DNA from: Rugosibacter sp.
Lineage (GTDB): Bacteria; Pseudomonadota; Gammaproteobacteria; Burkholderiales; Rhodocyclaceae
DNA: 9,533 nt
Direction: 5' to 3'
Assembly: GCA_023257495.1 (NCBI GenBank)
Contig: JALRCC010000095.1
Span: 1 to 9,533, forward strand
Both the position numbers and the translations under genes were made by a program. Shown piece by piece: positions 7,559-9,533 of the stretch. Each line of letters opens with the position of its first letter. The first letter of the stretch is position 1. The notes under the pieces were generated by a model. That model was not told the origin of the DNA. It saw only the letters and a program-made list of their open reading frames with translations, and did not search any database.

Positions 7559-9184
7559 ATGGCAAGCAAACGCATTCTTCTGTTTAATGGGTCGCGACTC
7601 ACCGCTTATTTCTGGCGTAATGGCCAGTTACATAGTGAAGGCGAATTTCATCCTCATGTCGATGGTACCGATGGTACCAGTGGTACCAGTGGACTCACTG
7701 CCTTCGCAAACTATCTCACCCAGAACCACACCAGTCATTTTTACTGGCTAGCAGACATTAGCGAAGAAAGCTTTCTGCTCGAGACAATTCCCCCGGTTAA
7801 AGGGCGCGATCGCAATGCGCTCATTGCCCGTCGCTTAAAGCAGAATTTTTATAGCACTCCCTTCGCCATCGCCTTGTCGCTCGGTCGATCCAGTGAAGGG
7901 CGCCGCGATGAAAAAGTACTCCTGGCCGCACTTAATCGGCCAGAAGCCCTCAATACCTGGCTGGAAGTCATCCGCGAGAATGGCATCATCCTCGCAGGTA
8001 TCTACTCTGTTCCCTTGATTCTTGCCGAATACGCCCCACGCTGGTTGATTGATACGCGACCTACTCTGCTGATCAACCAAACTGCGAGTGGCATACACCA
8101 GAGTTTTTTTGACCAGGGCAAACTCCAATTCTCGCGTCTCACTTCAATAACGCCACCAATTAACACAACAGCCCTCCCTAAAGGTCCTGATAACGAAGTT
8201 ATCGCTCAAGCCATCACCAGGGAATCAGTCAAAACGGTTCAGTATCTCATCAGTCAACGGCAACTGACCCCCAACACACCCGTGCGGGTCGCTGTGCTTA
8301 TCTCGGTAGAACAAAAACTTGCGGTACAAAGTCACTGTCAGAGCCTGGATCTGCTGCAATATGATTTCATTGATCTGGAAACCCTTGCCCAGCAAGAAAA
8401 ACTCAAGCCACCACCCGCCAGGCTCACTGCCGACCAGTTATTGATGCATTGCCTGGTAAAAAAGCCGCCCGCACTACAATTTGCCCCGCCCTCAGAACGT
8501 CACTTTTATCAGCTTGCACAGATACGCCTCGCGCTCACTGCGATTGCCATCATCACACTAGTCAGTGGCTTGTTGTTCGCTATCAAAACTGCCCTGGATA
8601 CCTCACGTCTGGAACAAGCGACGAGCAGGACACAATTACAAACAGCGATGACGACACAGCGTTATAACGCACTGCTGGATAGTCTCCCGAAAACCAGCAT
8701 ATCACCAGAAAATCTGCGTGCTGTGATGACCCGTTATGAAACGCTACAAAAACGCACTGCGGATCCAAGCCCTCTGCTTGCACACTTGAGCCAGGCACTG
8801 GATGCCACGCCACAAGTTGAACTGGTTACCCTCGACTGGAAAATAGAAAATACCTTGAGCAACGCACTAAAAGCCCTGGGACCCACGCTGGATGGTACTG
8901 CTGATATCAATCCTGCTAACGGCGGCCCCTGGACAACCCTAAAAATTCAGGCGCGACTACCGCTTGGGTTAGCGGCAGATATGCGTCAACAAAAAACACT
9001 CATTGATACTTTTATCCAGCGCTTGCAACAGCCTCGAATCAAAGTGCAGTTATTGTCCATGCCTTTTGACATCGAATCCGGCAAACCGCTCAAAAGCATG
9101 CAAGAAACCAGCAACGGTGTCAGTGAAACAATGCCGATGTTTTCACTGATCATTGCTCAACCGTTGTACCCAAGAGAACAATAA
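7559..9184 (+). CDS. PilM-PilN fusion (GspL/MshI-like) inner-membrane alignment protein
   Basis: A 541-residue protein with the plan cytoplasmic actin-like domain (about 1-310), one membrane helix (about 322-345, LALTAIAIITLVSGLLFAI), a short coiled coil (about 350-375) and a periplasmic PilN-like domain to the end. Marks of the PilM fold are LLFNGSRLTAYFWRNGQL at the start and TLLINQTASG (169-178) followed by a strand ending in GKLQFSR. The usual Asp residues of the phosphate loops are Asn (N10, N175), so nucleotide binding is probably weak or lost, as in GspL. In Vibrio these parts are, as I recall, separate proteins MshI and MshI2; here they are one chain. The ATG at 7559 is chosen because it follows mshG by 11 bases, has GAGTGA (7546-7551) before it and starts directly on the fold; a longer frame from 7487 would overlap mshG. 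Domain calls rest on pattern and topology, not alignment. Confidence 0.72.
   Translation: MASKRILLFNGSRLTAYFWRNGQLHSEGEFHPHVDGTDGTSGTSGLTAFANYLTQNHTSHFYWLADISEESFLLETIPPVKGRDRNALIARRLKQNFYSTPFAIALSLGRSSEGRRDEKVLLAALNRPEALNTWLEVIRENGIILAGIYSVPLILAEYAPRWLIDTRPTLLINQTASGIHQSFFDQGKLQFSRLTSITPPINTTALPKGPDNEVIAQAITRESVKTVQYLISQRQLTPNTPVRVAVLISVEQKLAVQSHCQSLDLLQYDFIDLETLAQQEKLKPPPARLTADQLLMHCLVKKPPALQFAPPSERHFYQLAQIRLALTAIAIITLVSGLLFAIKTALDTSRLEQATSRTQLQTAMTTQRYNALLDSLPKTSISPENLRAVMTRYETLQKRTADPSPLLAHLSQALDATPQVELVTLDWKIENTLSNALKALGPTLDGTADINPANGGPWTTLKIQARLPLGLAADMRQQKTLIDTFIQRLQQPRIKVQLLSMPFDIESGKPLKSMQETSNGVSETMPMFSLIIAQPLYPREQ
7661..7693 (+). repeat. 9-bp tandem repeat in the PilM-PilN fusion gene
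   Basis: Units are GATGGTACC (7661-7669), GATGGTACC (7670-7678), AGTGGTACC (7679-7687) and a partial AGTGGA (7688-7693). Each unit carries the palindrome GGTACC and encodes DGT or SGT, giving DGTDGTSGTSG at residues 35-45. Because the unit is three codons, gain or loss of copies would change loop length without shifting frame. Confidence 0.85.
9121..9148 (+). other. Inverted repeat (potential hairpin) near the end of the PilM-PilN fusion gene
   Basis: CAGTGAAACA (9121-9130) pairs with TGTTTTCACTG (9138-9148), with T9140 bulged and a seven-base loop ATGCCGA. It lies inside coding sequence 36 bases before the next start codon and has no U-tract after it, so it is not a standard terminator. It could affect expression of the next gene, but this is speculative. 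Confidence 0.35.
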
Positions 9185-9533
9185 TGACTTTCTCCAGCCA
9201 GGATTTCAAAAGAATACAATGGGCCTTGGTTCTGCTCATCAGTTGCCTGCTGCTTACCGGTGCCACCGTGTGGGGCGTACTGTTCCGACAAAAAGCCACG
9301 ATGCAAACCCATAAAAATACGCTGGCCGCAGAAAAAGAAATGATTGCCAACCTCACGCGCGCGCGCAATGAAGAGCAAGAACTACGCGACAAAATCAACC
9401 GCTATGAAATTCTGAAACAGCGCGGCATAGTAGGTGCTGAACAACGTCTGGATTGGATTGAACTCATCAACCACATCAAAACGACGTGGCGCATACCCAA
9501 GCTGGATTATGACTTTTCACCACAAAGAAAAAT
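9184..9533 (+). CDS. PilO/MshJ/GspM-like inner-membrane protein (3' truncated)
   Basis: The gene begins at an ATG that overlaps the previous stop (TAATG), with AAGAG at 9172-9176 as ribosome binding site. It stays open to the window edge, giving 116 residues. A short cytoplasmic start (MTFSSQDFKRIQ) leads to one membrane helix at about 13-34 (WALVLLISCLLLTGATVWGVLF). A charged heptad-like region follows (about 40-78, KNTLAAEKEMIANLTRARNE), then LDWIELINHIKTTWRIPKLDY, the start of a periplasmic domain. This plan and the place right after a PilN-type domain match PilO, MshJ or GspM, which pair with PilN/GspL coiled coils to align the motor with the secretin. Sequence identity among these families is low and the end is missing, so the exact name is left open. 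Confidence 0.65.
   Translation, partial: MTFSSQDFKRIQWALVLLISCLLLTGATVWGVLFRQKATMQTHKNTLAAEKEMIANLTRARNEEQELRDKINRYEILKQRGIVGAEQRLDWIELINHIKTTWRIPKLDYDFSPQRK

Noticed and set aside
9355..9366. Alternating CG tract in the PilO-like gene
   Set aside because: It encodes ordinary Thr-Arg-Ala-Arg codons in a charged coiled coil and is too short to claim a structural role.

Overview
The window is a single-strand (+) gene cluster for an MSHA-type type IV pilus assembly machine. All genes read the same way and nearly abut. The layout is: MshM-like AAA ATPase (5' end outside the window), MshL-like outer-membrane secretin, MshN-like TPR protein, MshE assembly ATPase, MshG platform protein, a PilM-PilN/GspL-like inner-membrane protein, and the start of a PilO/MshJ-like protein that runs off the 3' edge. 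No pilin genes, tRNAs, rRNAs, insertion sequences or CRISPR repeats are visible. Base composition is near 50% GC and even throughout. This, the diderm secretin machinery and the MshN N-terminus (MSLLMDALKKAE) suggest a proteobacterium, probably a betaproteobacterium. The species cannot be told from the sequence.

Region by region: 1-1268 is an ExeA/GspA-type ATPase joined through one membrane helix to a C-terminal SPOR-like peptidoglycan-binding domain. 1269-1388 is the only real intergenic gap; it is AT-rich and is the best candidate for an internal promoter. 1389-3239 is the lipoprotein secretin, interrupted by one in-frame TGA at 1989-1991. Both sides of the stop are in the same frame and look intact. 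3236-4579 (TPR protein) overlaps the secretin by four bases. 4604-6310 (ATPase with MshEN-type N-terminus) and 6345-7547 (platform protein) follow closely. 7559-9184 encodes an actin-like domain, a membrane helix and a PilN-like periplasmic domain in one chain, with a small 9-bp tandem repeat near its 5' end. 9184-9533 is the start of the PilO/MshJ-like partner.

How the parts should work together (family knowledge): MshE hydrolyses ATP to drive pilin polymerisation through MshG. The PilM/N/O-like proteins form the alignment complex that links this motor to the periplasm. MshL forms the outer-membrane channel. MshM (with its SPOR domain) and MshN probably help to place or assemble the secretin across the peptidoglycan. 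The MshEN domain implies control by cyclic di-GMP.

The most notable point is the nonsense codon in the secretin. TGA is the normal stop of four other genes here, and mshN and mshE would be fused if TGA were read as sense. The internal TGA is therefore a real lesion, a read-through site, or a sequence error, not an altered genetic code. I see no wholly new system; the novelty lies in the domain fusions and the interrupted secretin.
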